From positions 1 through 64,000 of the forward strand of contig NZ_JBIQLE010000018.1 in the NCBI RefSeq assembly GCF_044464525.1: a stretch of DNA of 64,000 nucleotides, read 5' to 3'. Each line of letters begins with the position of its first letter. The stretch's first letter is position 1. The translations under genes were made by a program, and so were the position numbers. The stretch comes from Pusillimonas sp044464525. GTDB taxonomy: Bacteria; Pseudomonadota; Gammaproteobacteria; Burkholderiales; Burkholderiaceae_B. This document shows, in pieces, positions 25,280 through 34,850 of the stretch. The notes under the pieces are model-generated. The model searched no databases. It was not told the origin of the DNA and worked only from the letters and a program-made list of their open reading frames with translations.

Positions 25280-26236
25280 ATGGCCCGTCTGGATTGGTAC
25301 ATCCGCGCAAACCTGAAACCGCGCCACTTTCAGCTTCTTGTCGCCCTAGACGAGACACGCCACGTCGGGCGCGTCGCCCAATACATGAATGTGACGCAAC
25401 CCGCTATCTCCAAGGCGATCACCGAGCTCGAGCGAGGACTGGAAGTCAAGCTCTTCGAAAGAGATCCAAAAGGTCTGATTCCCACGCCATATGGGGAATG
25501 CCTCATTCGGCTTTCGCGCTCGATGCTGCGCGAACTGGACATGACTCGTAATGAACTCAAGCACCTGCTGGCGGGAACCGCCGGCAGCGTCCGCATTGGA
25601 ATGCTGCCGGCGGCCGCTCCTGTGCTGGTGCCCCGGGCGGTCATCGCTTTCAAGCGGACTGCCGCCGACGCCGTGGTTGCCCTCCACGAGGGCAACTCAG
25701 AAAGCCTGATGAGCCTCATGCGAGAGAACAAGCTCGACCTGATTGTCGGCACCCTTCCGCCCACGGTCAGGCAAGGCATGCAGTACCACTCACTGCATCA
25801 GGGAGAAGCTATCGTTGCCGTATGCGGCGCGGACCATCCTTTGCTGGAACAAGCCAGTATTTCCCCGGCCGATCTAGCCGGATATCCAATGGTAATTCCG
25901 CCTGCGGGCTCCTATTTCCGCGAGCACTTTGAGGCGGTCATGGATAAGCTGGACGTCGAGATCACCGCCGATGCCATAGAATCGGGCTCCATGGCGGCTT
26001 CCAATACGCTGATATGCGAAATGGGCGCGGTCAGTTTCTATTCACGTCATCTCGCCGAGCACTACTTCCATGTTGCCGGCATCAATACACTGGCGCTGGA
26101 GATTCCCGTGCTTACCGCTCCTATAGGCATCGCGTGGGCGACCAACCCGGGCCTACCCGTCGCGGCACAGCAATTCGTCTCTCAACTCGAAGATGTAGCG
26201 GCGAACATTTTCGAAAATCACGAGCCCGCCTCTTGA
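25280..26236 (+). CDS. LysR-family transcriptional regulator of the sulfatase operon
   Basis: 318 residues. The N-terminal winged helix-turn-helix is HFQLLVALDETRHVGRVAQ and NVTQPAISKAITELERGLEVKLFERD, standard for LysR (PF00126), followed by a periplasmic-binding-like effector domain from about residue 95. It is transcribed away from the sulfatase operon over a 134-bp spacer with two palindromes, the usual layout for a regulator of the divergent operon, with an effector drawn from the pathway. A hairpin terminator follows its stop. Confidence 0.9.
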   Translation: MARLDWYIRANLKPRHFQLLVALDETRHVGRVAQYMNVTQPAISKAITELERGLEVKLFERDPKGLIPTPYGECLIRLSRSMLRELDMTRNELKHLLAGTAGSVRIGMLPAAAPVLVPRAVIAFKRTAADAVVALHEGNSESLMSLMRENKLDLIVGTLPPTVRQGMQYHSLHQGEAIVAVCGADHPLLEQASISPADLAGYPMVIPPAGSYFREHFEAVMDKLDVEITADAIESGSMAASNTLICEMGAVSFYSRHLAEHYFHVAGINTLALEIPVLTAPIGIAWATNPGLPVAAQQFVSQLEDVAANIFENHEPAS

Positions 26237-26286
26237 GCCGAGCATCAGCCTACGCTGAGCAACTACAGGGCGGGCAGGCGCGACAA

Positions 26287-26320
26287 GTTAAAAACAGCGG
26301 CCACATCCGCTGTTTTTAAC
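26287..26320. terminator. Bidirectional rho-independent terminator
   Basis: GTTAAAAACAGCGG (26287-26300) and its exact complement CCGCTGTTTTTAAC (26307-26320) make a 14-bp stem with loop CCACAT. The U-run within the arm serves both directions, ending the LysR gene and the HpaB-like gene, which converge here. Confidence 0.85.
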
Positions 26321-26346
26321 TCGATCCGTCATGGCTTAGCCAGACG

Positions 26347-27825
26347 TCAAGGCCTCAACACCTCAGGCAAGTCGTACTGGCTCATTAGCCCGTCCACCAT
26401 GCCGGTGGCCGAGTTCCAGTCATAGGTGCGGAACATATTTCCTCGTTGAAAGACCTGCGCGCCGGCATAGAACATTTCGTACTGCACGTGGCGTGAGGCA
26501 AACTCCGACCCCACCGCATCCCAGGCGAGCTTCATCATCTTGATCCGGCCGTAGGAGTCTGTAACCGGTGAACGCTGCGTCTTGCCGATATAACCGCGAA
26601 CCTCCTCATTCTCGAAGTCCATGGCCGACGACGGCAACATGATCATGCCCCCTCCGGACAGCTCTCGGATCAAGCTGATGAACTGTGGATACAGTTCCTG
26701 AGTCACGCAGGTGGCTGCAAACATCTGATGCCTGTTGGGTGCGTAATAGGACCCGACTTTTTCACCCGTTACTTCCATGCTGTGCGTGAAACATTCAACC
26801 ATGGATGCGTAGGCCGCCATGCGACCCAACTGTTCACGAACCTGGGGAAATTCAAGCACTCCGTTGGTTTCCGCCACCTTTCGCGCAATACCCAGCAGGA
26901 ATTGCAGCTTTACCATCAATCGGATCTGCGAATGGTGATTCTGCATAGGCGCCGCCCAGGTGTCACGAAACTGGGCTCCGGCCATCGCGACATCCTTATA
27001 GACGAAGACCCGGTCCCACGGCACCTTGACATGATCAAAATAAATGACGGCGTCGTTTTCATCAAATTTTGAGGACAGGGGATTATCGAACTCGGATTGT
27101 GCGTGCTGCTCATACGACTTGCGCGACATGATCTTGATTCCGGGCGCATTCAAAGGCATGGCGAATGACACGGCATATTGTTCGTCGCCCGGCTTGAGCG
27201 GCTGGATATTGGCCGTAAAAACCTCGTGCGCAAGCACTGCCCCTGTGGCAAGCATTTTTGCCCCATCGACCGTAATGCCCTCGCTGTCCTCATCCACGAC
27301 ACGGCAGGCCGGATAGCTGTCCCCGCCCTGCTCGCTGGGACTCTTGGACTGATTGGACTGCGGGTTGACGATGCTGTATGTCAAATACAAGTTGCGCTCT
27401 CGCGCGTATTCCATGTACTGCTTGAGCGCATCCGCCCGCTTGGGGTCATGCTCGCGAAATCTATCCGCCGCCATAAGCATGCCGCATAGGGCGGATGGAA
27501 TGTGGTCGGGTGAACGCCCGAAAAACCCACAGGTATAGCGGCTCCAGGCGGTCATGGCGGCCCGCCGCTGCACCAGGTCATCATTGGATGTGGGCATTTT
27601 CCAATGCAGCGCCACCCGCTTGTCGCTGACGGGCGAAGCAAATGTCATCAACTCCTGATTCTGGCTTTGCATATCGTACAGGCCTGCAACCGTCATCGCA
27701 GCGTTCTTGAAGGCGGGGTGTTCCGCAGCGTTGTCAATACGCTGACCATCCAGATAAATGCAACGACCATCATCGAGACTTGCCAGATAGCCTTCCCCGT
27801 TCTGTAGCATGGCGGTGCCGAGCAT
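26347..27825 (-). CDS. FADH2-dependent monooxygenase, HpaB family
   Basis: 492 residues from the ATG at 27825, preceded by AAGGAGA (frame open to 27843). Conserved segments DKRVALHWKMP, AWSRYTCGFFGRSPDHI, HEVFTANIQ and DHVKVPWDRVF match the HpaB/4-hydroxyphenylacetate 3-monooxygenase oxygenase family (PF11794/PF03241). The enzyme ortho-hydroxylates phenols with FADH2 from a separate reductase; no HpaC-like reductase gene is in the window. It sits beside the sulfatase operon but converges with LysR and is isolated by a terminator, so coordinated control is possible but not shown. It could convert the phenol released by the sulfatase into a catechol. Confidence 0.88.
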   Translation of the reverse strand: MLGTAMLQNGEGYLASLDDGRCIYLDGQRIDNAAEHPAFKNAAMTVAGLYDMQSQNQELMTFASPVSDKRVALHWKMPTSNDDLVQRRAAMTAWSRYTCGFFGRSPDHIPSALCGMLMAADRFREHDPKRADALKQYMEYARERNLYLTYSIVNPQSNQSKSPSEQGGDSYPACRVVDEDSEGITVDGAKMLATGAVLAHEVFTANIQPLKPGDEQYAVSFAMPLNAPGIKIMSRKSYEQHAQSEFDNPLSSKFDENDAVIYFDHVKVPWDRVFVYKDVAMAGAQFRDTWAAPMQNHHSQIRLMVKLQFLLGIARKVAETNGVLEFPQVREQLGRMAAYASMVECFTHSMEVTGEKVGSYYAPNRHQMFAATCVTQELYPQFISLIRELSGGGMIMLPSSAMDFENEEVRGYIGKTQRSPVTDSYGRIKMMKLAWDAVGSEFASRHVQYEMFYAGAQVFQRGNMFRTYDWNSATGMVDGLMSQYDLPEVLRP

Positions 27826-28050
27826 CGCTTTTCTCCTTTGCATATAGGCGATTGCCTGAGATTCATATCGTGGCCCTATTTCATTACTTCTCGACCCTCA
27901 TCGTCCAATGAAATAGGCCTAGCACGGCAATAACTAAGCGGTTATGTGCAGGCGCCATGGCCCTGCGCCAGTCACCGGAAAAATACTAATCTGAAGGGGT
28001 GAAAATATGCGCCGTAGCGCAGCAATCAGGCTGCCGGCGGGTTAAACAAA

Positions 28051-28083
28051 CAAGTGGACACCGCCATGCGGCGTGTCCACTTG
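28051..28083 (-). terminator. Rho-independent terminator of the lipoprotein gene
   Basis: CAAGTGGACAC (28051-28061) and GTGTCCACTTG (28073-28083) form an 11-bp perfect stem around an inner GCC/GGC extension. On the minus strand the stem is followed by TTTGTTT. It lies 25 bp beyond the stop of the 704-residue lipoprotein. Confidence 0.8.
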
Positions 28084-28107
28084 CTAAACCAGTTCTAACG
28101 AAAGCTG

Positions 28108-30222
28108 CTAAGGCAGATAGTTAACCGGCACGCCAAAGCTTATGTAGTTCTTGGTAAGGTGCTGGGCTTTCTCGTCCTTGGCCTGGTTGGGGTTGGCGGT
28201 ATCGCACCAATTGGTCGATTTGGGATGAGTTGCGCCATTGGTGTCAACAACAGTGCACTTCGCTTTGTTCAAGACATCTTTATTGTTTTCGTTGCATGTC
28301 TCAAAGGGCGTATCCACCGGGCACTCTGTGAACTTGCGCTCGACCTCGAAGGTATACACATTGTCGTCCATGTCGGTAAAACGCACCTTGATCGGGTAGC
28401 CGGCTACCGTGCCCACCCTGAACCCCGCAATCAGGTTGTTGGTGGGCATGATCACGTCTTGCTCGATCTGGTCGCAGTTCTGACCGTTACCGATTACACA
28501 CACGCCATATTTCTTGATGATCGGCGTGGTCGGCCGGCCGGCCATATCGGAGTCTACGCCAATGGCTACCGAAAAGCCGTCTGCATAGCTGAACTGTTGC
28601 GGGTTTTCGAGACCTTTTTCCCCGCCTACGACGAAGTTCAGCCCCGAGCCCAGTTCGCTCATGAAGCCGACTGCGTCATCCACCGAGAATGCGTAAGCGT
28701 TCATCTTGAGGCTGTCGTGGATTAATTGCACATACGGGTTGAACAGCAGATTGGGGTCGTTCTTGGCTTCGGCCAGGTGGTTGTATTGCAGGTTGTGTAT
28801 GTACATGGACTGGATTTCGGCGTGATCCCAGTTCGGAATCTGCGTTGCAACCAGGGGGTTGGCCGCCGCCCCGCAACCTTCGTTGAACGGTACCCAGCCA
28901 TAGACATGTACCAGGGCCTCCCAGTAGTTGAACTTGGGTTTCTGCGGGGTGTTTCCCTCGCATTCACCCCTGCCGTACATAGCGAGGTAGTTTGCATGGT
29001 TTTGAGCGAAGAAATCGGTCACCGCCTGCATCCGGTCTTTCAAGGTTTGATCGCAGGATATGGTGCTGGTTACATACTTGCTGATATCTTCGGCGCCCCA
29101 ATCCACGCAAGAACCCCACAAGTTCTGCATCCGCTGAACGGCCTGCTCAAAGCGTAGGCCGTTTGTTCCATCGCCGGCTTTCTTTTCGTCGTCAGTACAG
29201 TTTTCCTCGAGGCACCTCAGAACGGTCAGGACAGGCGGAGGAAAGCCGGGGACCTTGACCGGCACACCGTTGTCGTCGATCAAATAGCCGCCGCGCTGCG
29301 CAAAAATATTGTAGCCGCCGGGCAACTTCAAATGGTCGGTGTCGCCCAGGTTGTAAACCGGCCATCCCTCTCCAACCGAGCCGGATGCCAGAAAGTTCGT
29401 CAAGTGCGTTTGGAACTCGGGCAAGGTCTGTACCGAGCCGCTATACCCGATGTAAGGGTTGCTTTTTGGCCCGATGGCAACGGGCATGTATACGTGGTCT
29501 ACATACGAGATGTTGTATCCCACGTTCTCGGGTTTCAAGAGACGAACCTGTTGCCCGGCAACTTCAACCGAATCACCGAAGGTGTACTCGGATAGCTGCG
29601 CAAAGACATTCTCATGAAACTGCTCGTTGCTGGAATACGTGGTTAAAGCGCATGCCGTGTTTTCGCCGCGGCAGCTTAGTCCAACTGGATCTATTACTTC
29701 TTTATCGTCAGGGTTGCGCAACCGGTCGTCTTTATCAGCCAGCACCACTCGGCCGCCGTTCCACCATGTGATGTAGCTTTCTTCTGCAAGCCGGCTATAC
29801 AAAGGAAGCGTGATTGTCACCGACGAATTGGGAGGCAGGCCTTCGCCTTCGTTCACGTACAGCTTGTAGACACGCTCTGTCGGATGAAGATCTGCCGTGC
29901 GGAAGCAACCTTGAAGCCATTGGTTGACCTCGTTTGTGCTGGTTGCCAGCACCGGGTATAGGCGCCTGTCGGAATTATTGTGAACAGTAACGGTTTTGGG
30001 CTGAACTTCTACGTCGTTGAAGTTGTAATCCTTGCATCCGATAACGGCGTCCGGAGGAGGGGGAGGCGGCGGCGGTGGCGTTGGGCTGTCTCCGCCGGAA
30101 GAGCCGCTGCTCTCGAAAATGCACCCCGACAAGACAAGTGTCAGCGCCAGCGCAAGGCCAACACGCAGCTTGGGTGATTGAGAAACGCTATTTTCTGTCG
30201 CCTGTTGAATCTGGGGTTCCAT
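28108..30222 (-). CDS. Large proline-rich lipoprotein of unknown function
   Basis: 704 residues. Signal peptide with lipobox VLSGC (Cys34), then a Ser/Gly linker, a run of about nine prolines (around residues 49-58) and a large globular part with many cysteines (over 20). AAAGGACGG lies just before the ATG. The proline stretch suggests a spacer that lifts the domain from the membrane. Near residue 530 the segment NAYAFSVDDAVGF and later GYPIKVRFTDMDDNVYTFEVE recall thaumatin-like/GH64 beta-1,3-glucanase proteins, but this is weak. I do not recognise the family with confidence. It has its own promoter region and terminator, so it is probably transcribed alone, 235 bp downstream of the aldehyde dehydrogenase gene. 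Confidence 0.75.
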   Translation of the reverse strand: MEPQIQQATENSVSQSPKLRVGLALALTLVLSGCIFESSGSSGGDSPTPPPPPPPPPDAVIGCKDYNFNDVEVQPKTVTVHNNSDRRLYPVLATSTNEVNQWLQGCFRTADLHPTERVYKLYVNEGEGLPPNSSVTITLPLYSRLAEESYITWWNGGRVVLADKDDRLRNPDDKEVIDPVGLSCRGENTACALTTYSSNEQFHENVFAQLSEYTFGDSVEVAGQQVRLLKPENVGYNISYVDHVYMPVAIGPKSNPYIGYSGSVQTLPEFQTHLTNFLASGSVGEGWPVYNLGDTDHLKLPGGYNIFAQRGGYLIDDNGVPVKVPGFPPPVLTVLRCLEENCTDDEKKAGDGTNGLRFEQAVQRMQNLWGSCVDWGAEDISKYVTSTISCDQTLKDRMQAVTDFFAQNHANYLAMYGRGECEGNTPQKPKFNYWEALVHVYGWVPFNEGCGAAANPLVATQIPNWDHAEIQSMYIHNLQYNHLAEAKNDPNLLFNPYVQLIHDSLKMNAYAFSVDDAVGFMSELGSGLNFVVGGEKGLENPQQFSYADGFSVAIGVDSDMAGRPTTPIIKKYGVCVIGNGQNCDQIEQDVIMPTNNLIAGFRVGTVAGYPIKVRFTDMDDNVYTFEVERKFTECPVDTPFETCNENNKDVLNKAKCTVVDTNGATHPKSTNWCDTANPNQAKDEKAQHLTKNYISFGVPVNYLP

Positions 30223-30457
30223 TTGTTCCGTCCTTTGAAGTTGGACAACCGGACAACCGCTGGCGATGCCGCAACCGACATCGCCCGATATAACTCAACG
30301 AACTGCGAAAAGCTGAATGACTTTGACTTTAGAAAGTGCGCTGCAAGCGGCCCACAACCGGGCACAAACAGCACCAATGTTACTTAGAGTTTCTTTTTTT
30401 AATATTTATAACATAGGGCACGGCACAGGGACAGTGTTCCGTTATTCCGGAAGCGAG

Positions 30458-31900
30458 TCATCCCACCACCGAAACCGCCTTCGTATTGAGATACGCCTCA
30501 AGCGCCTCGGGCCCGCCTTCCGTGCCATAGCCCGAATCTTTGACACCGCCAAAAGGTAGCTCAGCCGAGGGTGTGGAAGGCTGGTTGATCCACAACATGC
30601 CGGTCTCGACGCGGTCGGAAAGCAGCTTCACATTCTTGAACGAGCGCGTAAATGCATAAGCGGCCAGGCCATACGGCAGGCGATTGGCTTCGGCGACGGC
30701 CTCTTCCAACTGATCGAACACACGTACGCCGGCGATCGGGCCAAACGGTTCTTGGTTGAACAGGCTGGCCTCCAGCGGAAGATCGCTGATGATGGTGGGC
30801 GCAAAGAAGTTGCCTTCATCGCCCACTTTCTCGCCCCCGGTAAGAATGCGGGCGCCATGTTGCCGCGCATCGGCAACCATGCTCTGCATGGCCGTGACCC
30901 GGCGGGGGTTTGCAAGAGGCCCCATGGTGGTATCGGCCGATAGACCGTCGCCCAGTTTGAGCGACTGCGCATACTGGGCCAAACCATGGGTAAACGCTTC
31001 GGCCACACTTCGGTGAACCAGAAAGCGGGTGGGAGAAATGCACACCTGGCCAGCGTTGCGAAACTTGGAGCCTGCGGCAACCTTTATGGCCAGATCAATG
31101 TCGGCATCTTCAGCAACGATGACAGGCGCGTGCCCACCCAGCTCCATGGTCACGCGTTTCATGTGCTGCCCAGCCAAGGCGGCCAATTGCTTCCCCACCT
31201 GTGTGGAGCCTGTGAACGTAACCTTGCGAATTACGGGATGGGGGATCAGGTAACTTGAAATCTCGGCCGGGTCGCCAAACACCAATCCCACAACCCCGGG
31301 CGGAATGCCGGCATCCACAAAGCAGTTGAGCAAGGCCGCCGGAGATGCGGGCGTTTCTTCAGGCGCCTTGCATAGAAATGAACACCCTGTGGCCAGGGCG
31401 GCGCCCAGCTTGCGCACGATCTGATTGATCGGAAAGTTCCACGGAGTAAAGGCTGCAACGGGCCCAACCGGCTCTTTAACAACCCACTGCTGAGCGGCGA
31501 CATTGCGCCCCGGCACGATACGTCCATAGACGCGACGGCCCTCATCGGCGAACCACTCGATGATGTCGGCGCCCGCGTTGACCTCGCCCTTGGCTTCGGC
31601 CAGGGGCTTGCCATTCTCGAGCGTCAGCACGCAAGCAATGTCATCGGCGCGCTCGCGCAGCAAGGCGGCCGCTCGGCGCATGATGGCGGCGCGCTCATAC
31701 ACCGAAGCATCGCGCCAGATTTGAAAGCCGCTCTGGGCTGCGGCCAATGCGCGATCCAGGTCACTAATGTCGGCGTGAGCCACTGTACCGATTGTTTGTC
31801 CAGTGGCGGGGTTGCGCACATCAATGGTTTTGCCGCTTGCGGCCCCCACCCATTTATTGGCGATCAGGAGCTGTGTGTCGGGATAAACGGAAGTAGCCAT
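30458..31900 (-). CDS. Aldehyde dehydrogenase (succinate-semialdehyde dehydrogenase-like)
   Basis: 480 residues from the ATG at 31900; the frame opens 99 codons earlier but those residues are not family-like. Catalytic Glu253 (VTMELGG), Cys287 (GQVCISPTR), Asn154 (TPWNFP) and the NAD(P)-site FTGSTQVGK (229-237) are present. The ENGKPLAEAKGEV and FADEGRRVYGR segments are typical of the GabD/succinate-semialdehyde branch. It oxidises an aldehyde to the acid with NAD(P)+. It is divergent from the first protease gene; the physiological substrate cannot be set from context. Confidence 0.87.
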   Translation of the reverse strand: MATSVYPDTQLLIANKWVGAASGKTIDVRNPATGQTIGTVAHADISDLDRALAAAQSGFQIWRDASVYERAAIMRRAAALLRERADDIACVLTLENGKPLAEAKGEVNAGADIIEWFADEGRRVYGRIVPGRNVAAQQWVVKEPVGPVAAFTPWNFPINQIVRKLGAALATGCSFLCKAPEETPASPAALLNCFVDAGIPPGVVGLVFGDPAEISSYLIPHPVIRKVTFTGSTQVGKQLAALAGQHMKRVTMELGGHAPVIVAEDADIDLAIKVAAGSKFRNAGQVCISPTRFLVHRSVAEAFTHGLAQYAQSLKLGDGLSADTTMGPLANPRRVTAMQSMVADARQHGARILTGGEKVGDEGNFFAPTIISDLPLEASLFNQEPFGPIAGVRVFDQLEEAVAEANRLPYGLAAYAFTRSFKNVKLLSDRVETGMLWINQPSTPSAELPFGGVKDSGYGTEGGPEALEAYLNTKAVSVVG

Positions 31901-32202
31901 GCGGGTGCCTTGTTTTCGGGAATTACGGAAGCGTGCATAGCCAGCGCGGCGAGAGCTGTACGCACTGGGTCTCATTGAAATGATAACGCGACAAAGAGGG
32001 CGACGGCGGTGTGCGAAGTGCCGCGGCGGTTCCACTGGTGTGGATTGCCGCAGGGTGTTTTCAAACCAGAGGACAAAGCTTATTGTTAGTTTATTTTTCT
32101 TATAGTATTGTTCAATTACATTTTCATTGCCGTGCGCTCCCATTACTCCATTCACACATGTAACAAGCGCCATCGAAATGATCAACCTCACGCTCAAATA
32201 CC
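31901..32202. other. Divergent promoter region between ALDH and first protease
   Basis: 302 bp with no gene. The segment 32070-32130 is strongly AT-rich (TTATTGTTAGTTTATTTTTC and TAGTATTG nearby) and is the likely promoter for the protease. TCAACCTCACGCT at 32182-32194, just before the protease start, is repeated exactly at 34826-34838 before the second protease and marks the left border of the duplicated unit. Confidence 0.55.
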
Positions 32203-34218
32203 ATGACTAAAAACCCCTTGCGTTTTGGATTGCTTCCGCTTGTCGTCGCAATGCTCGCCGCTTGCGGCAATAGCGGCTCAAGCGACACAGCAGCGGCCTG
32301 TATGGAAACTGGTGCATATGCCTGTCAGACAGGGGAAACCGAGCCTCTATATACATTCCAATGGGCGCTTAATTACGCTGACAGCTATTTCAAAGACTTT
32401 CCCGAAACGTTCAGCGGCGGCCTCGACCTCAACATCGAGCCTGTCCACAGGCAGGGCATCAAGGGCCAGGGTGTCAACATCCTTGTGCTCGACTCGGGCA
32501 CCGACCTGCACAATGAAGACCTGCAAGCCAACGCTGACTGGACCATGTCTTGGAATTTCGTCTCGAACTCGAACGACCCCTACCCTACCGACGGCGATGC
32601 ACACGGCACCGCCGTATCAGGAATTATCGCTGCGGCCCAAAACGGGAAGGGAGTCATGGGCATCGCGCCTTTGGCCAATTTGGGCGGCGCCAACTTTCTA
32701 AGCGGCCAATCGTATTTTATTGAAGCATATGGCGGAGCACCGTGGTCGGAAAAAGCCCATGTATTCAATGCTTCGTATGCCGCTGACACATGGGCGCAAT
32801 CGTACGAGTCGCCGGACTATGATTCCGGCAGCTACGCCAGAACCATAACCTATCGAGGCATGAAGAACCTGCGTGATGGCAAAGGCGCCATCTTCGTCAA
32901 AGCAGCGGGCAATTCGTTTGATCCCGGTTTGTGCGGCGTGACGCCCAGTTACTACGACTGTACGAATCCAGCCAACGATCCTAAAAACCTTGAACCCAAT
33001 ATAATCACCGTCGCCGCCCTCAACACCATGGGCGGTGCAAGCAGCTACAGCAGCGCCGGCGCCGTGGTGTGGGTATCAGGAATGGGCGGCGAATATGGCA
33101 ACATGGGCGTGTACGGCGAGGGCGCTTCGTCAGATCCTCATGAAGAGGGCCCCACCATATTCAGCACTGATCTAAGCGGGTGCATAGAAGGGTATAGCCA
33201 CACTCATGCCGAAACGCCGTTTCTGCGCGGACAATCCCAGCGCGACGGTGAGCCCGACAATGCAAATTGCGACTACAACTACATGAACGGCACTTCAGCG
33301 GCAACGCCCACCATTACAGGTGTAGCGACGCTGGCACTCAGTGCCAACCCAGCGCTTACCTGGCGCGATATGCGCGACATCCTGCGGCAATCCGCCCGCA
33401 AGGTGGATGCCGGCTACCTTAATGGGAAACCCGCTTACGGCGACAAGCGCTACGGTTCTTTATACGACCTGACTCGCAACGAGCCCATTGATCAAATGGG
33501 TTCCGCAGACGACATCCGCGATGGGGAAACGGTTTATCCGATGAACCTCGGCTGGCAGACCAATGCCGCAGGCCATGAATACTCCGACTGGTATGGTTTT
33601 GGTGTCCCCGATGCGGAAAAAGTGGTGGCGCTGGCACTGGAATATAAAAAGAATCCAAGCCTCAGCCGTGACAAAGATGTTTTGATTCCGGATTTCCGGC
33701 CGGTGGCTTATTGGCACTTGAATGACCCGCCCGACGCTGACGACGACCCCCTCGAAACCGTTAATCTGCGCGAGGGCCTGCCTTTTCCTTATCAGCGCAT
33801 AACGGCTTTGGGCACGTTTGCCTGGGAAGACCAAATCGTCGACCAACTGCAGGTTCGGCTGTCCGGCGAACAAGTTTGCCTGGGGTCGGTGGGCATTGCC
33901 GCCGAATCCCCCTCTGGCACAGTTTCATTGCTGAAGCTTCCCGAAGACCATTTCAAGGCAGGCATCGGAGAAAACAGGGGCCCCTGGAACGAATTCCACG
34001 ACTATACGCTGGGCAGCTATACCTTCTATGATGAGTCGGCCAAAGGAAATTGGAAGCTCTTTGTCATCGCGTCCAACCCCGACACCCAGATTACAGTGCG
34101 GGAACGCGTTGGCGACACAATAATATTTCGTGACTCGGAACCTTGCCCCTCACTCAATGACGACGGCAGCGAACGAGACTTTTTCTTTGCCGTCGAAGCA
34201 CGCATCATTGCACAATAA
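32203..34218 (+). CDS. Kexin-like S8 serine protease lipoprotein (copy 1)
   Basis: 671 residues. Signal peptide with lipobox LAAC (Cys21), so membrane anchored, in contrast with most secreted subtilases. Catalytic triad Asp97 (VLDSGTD), His134 (DAHGTAVSG) and Ser365 (NGTSAATP), with Asn237 (AAGN) as the oxyanion-hole residue. The C-terminal 150 residues (GTFAWEDQIVDQLQVRLSG ... GSYTFYDESAKGNWKLFV) form a proprotein-convertase P domain, and no classical inhibitor propeptide is evident before the catalytic domain. This layout matches the Aeromonas ASP / Vibrio VvsA group. A candidate external chaperone follows 34 nt downstream, and a paralogous protease lies after it. Confidence 0.88.
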   Translation: MTKNPLRFGLLPLVVAMLAACGNSGSSDTAAACMETGAYACQTGETEPLYTFQWALNYADSYFKDFPETFSGGLDLNIEPVHRQGIKGQGVNILVLDSGTDLHNEDLQANADWTMSWNFVSNSNDPYPTDGDAHGTAVSGIIAAAQNGKGVMGIAPLANLGGANFLSGQSYFIEAYGGAPWSEKAHVFNASYAADTWAQSYESPDYDSGSYARTITYRGMKNLRDGKGAIFVKAAGNSFDPGLCGVTPSYYDCTNPANDPKNLEPNIITVAALNTMGGASSYSSAGAVVWVSGMGGEYGNMGVYGEGASSDPHEEGPTIFSTDLSGCIEGYSHTHAETPFLRGQSQRDGEPDNANCDYNYMNGTSAATPTITGVATLALSANPALTWRDMRDILRQSARKVDAGYLNGKPAYGDKRYGSLYDLTRNEPIDQMGSADDIRDGETVYPMNLGWQTNAAGHEYSDWYGFGVPDAEKVVALALEYKKNPSLSRDKDVLIPDFRPVAYWHLNDPPDADDDPLETVNLREGLPFPYQRITALGTFAWEDQIVDQLQVRLSGEQVCLGSVGIAAESPSGTVSLLKLPEDHFKAGIGENRGPWNEFHDYTLGSYTFYDESAKGNWKLFVIASNPDTQITVRERVGDTIIFRDSEPCPSLNDDGSERDFFFAVEARIIAQ

Positions 34219-34252
34219 GTGTCTGACGCAACACACATCAGGAATCTGAAAC

Positions 34253-34711
34253 ATGAAAAAAAGTATTCAAGCTTATTTGGGGCTGTTCGGCCTGCTGTTC
34301 GCGTTAACCAGCTACGCGGCCGGCGGATTCGCCCCCGGCCAAAAGCTTTCCGAAGCCGAAATTTCCGAACTGGGCGAACTGGTTGAATACAAAATAGGCA
34401 AAATGCGGGTTCAGGTGATGCCGTCGCCGTACACCGACGGCGATACAACCTGGTTGGTCAACTCTCGCGGCATAGTGGGCGTTAGCCACAACCAGATCAT
34501 GGTCGCCGAAGCCGAACCAGACGCGCAGGAAACCGTCCAGCATACGCAGCCGCGTCCTGTCTCGGTTCAATACCACAAGCAAACCGGCATCATGGTCGCA
34601 ACATACTCCGACTTTGGCCAGGCGGTCCAGGCATTGAAGGCATTGCAAGCCGCCTTGCCCCACGCCAAGACGGCTTTGCCAATGGTGTTCAACCAGCAAA
34701 CTCCTCAATGA
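34253..34711 (+). CDS. Candidate external chaperone for the kexin-like protease
   Basis: 152 residues with a signal peptide (residues 1-22, ending SYAAGG), so periplasmic or secreted. It has no recognised enzymatic motif. It follows the S8 protease by 34 nt. In Aeromonas sobria the ASP protease, which lacks a propeptide, needs the small exported product of the gene just downstream (ORF2) to fold, and Vibrio vvsA-vvsB is arranged the same way; the length and position here match, though I base this on gene order and family knowledge and not on an alignment. C-terminal half: QYHKQTGIMVATYSDF and GQAVQALKALQAALP. A decayed copy lies after the second protease. Confidence 0.65.
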   Translation: MKKSIQAYLGLFGLLFALTSYAAGGFAPGQKLSEAEISELGELVEYKIGKMRVQVMPSPYTDGDTTWLVNSRGIVGVSHNQIMVAEAEPDAQETVQHTQPRPVSVQYHKQTGIMVATYSDFGQAVQALKALQAALPHAKTALPMVFNQQTPQ

Positions 34712-34850
34712 GCTTCCTCCCGCCGGTCCGGGCTTGAGCCAGCCACGCTCACTTGTCGCCAACCCACCCAAACTGCCTCACACGCGGGCTCTGCCCGTGC
34801 GTGCGCCTTAGCGCCGTTTCGGGCGTCAACCTCACGCTTAGATAACAGCC

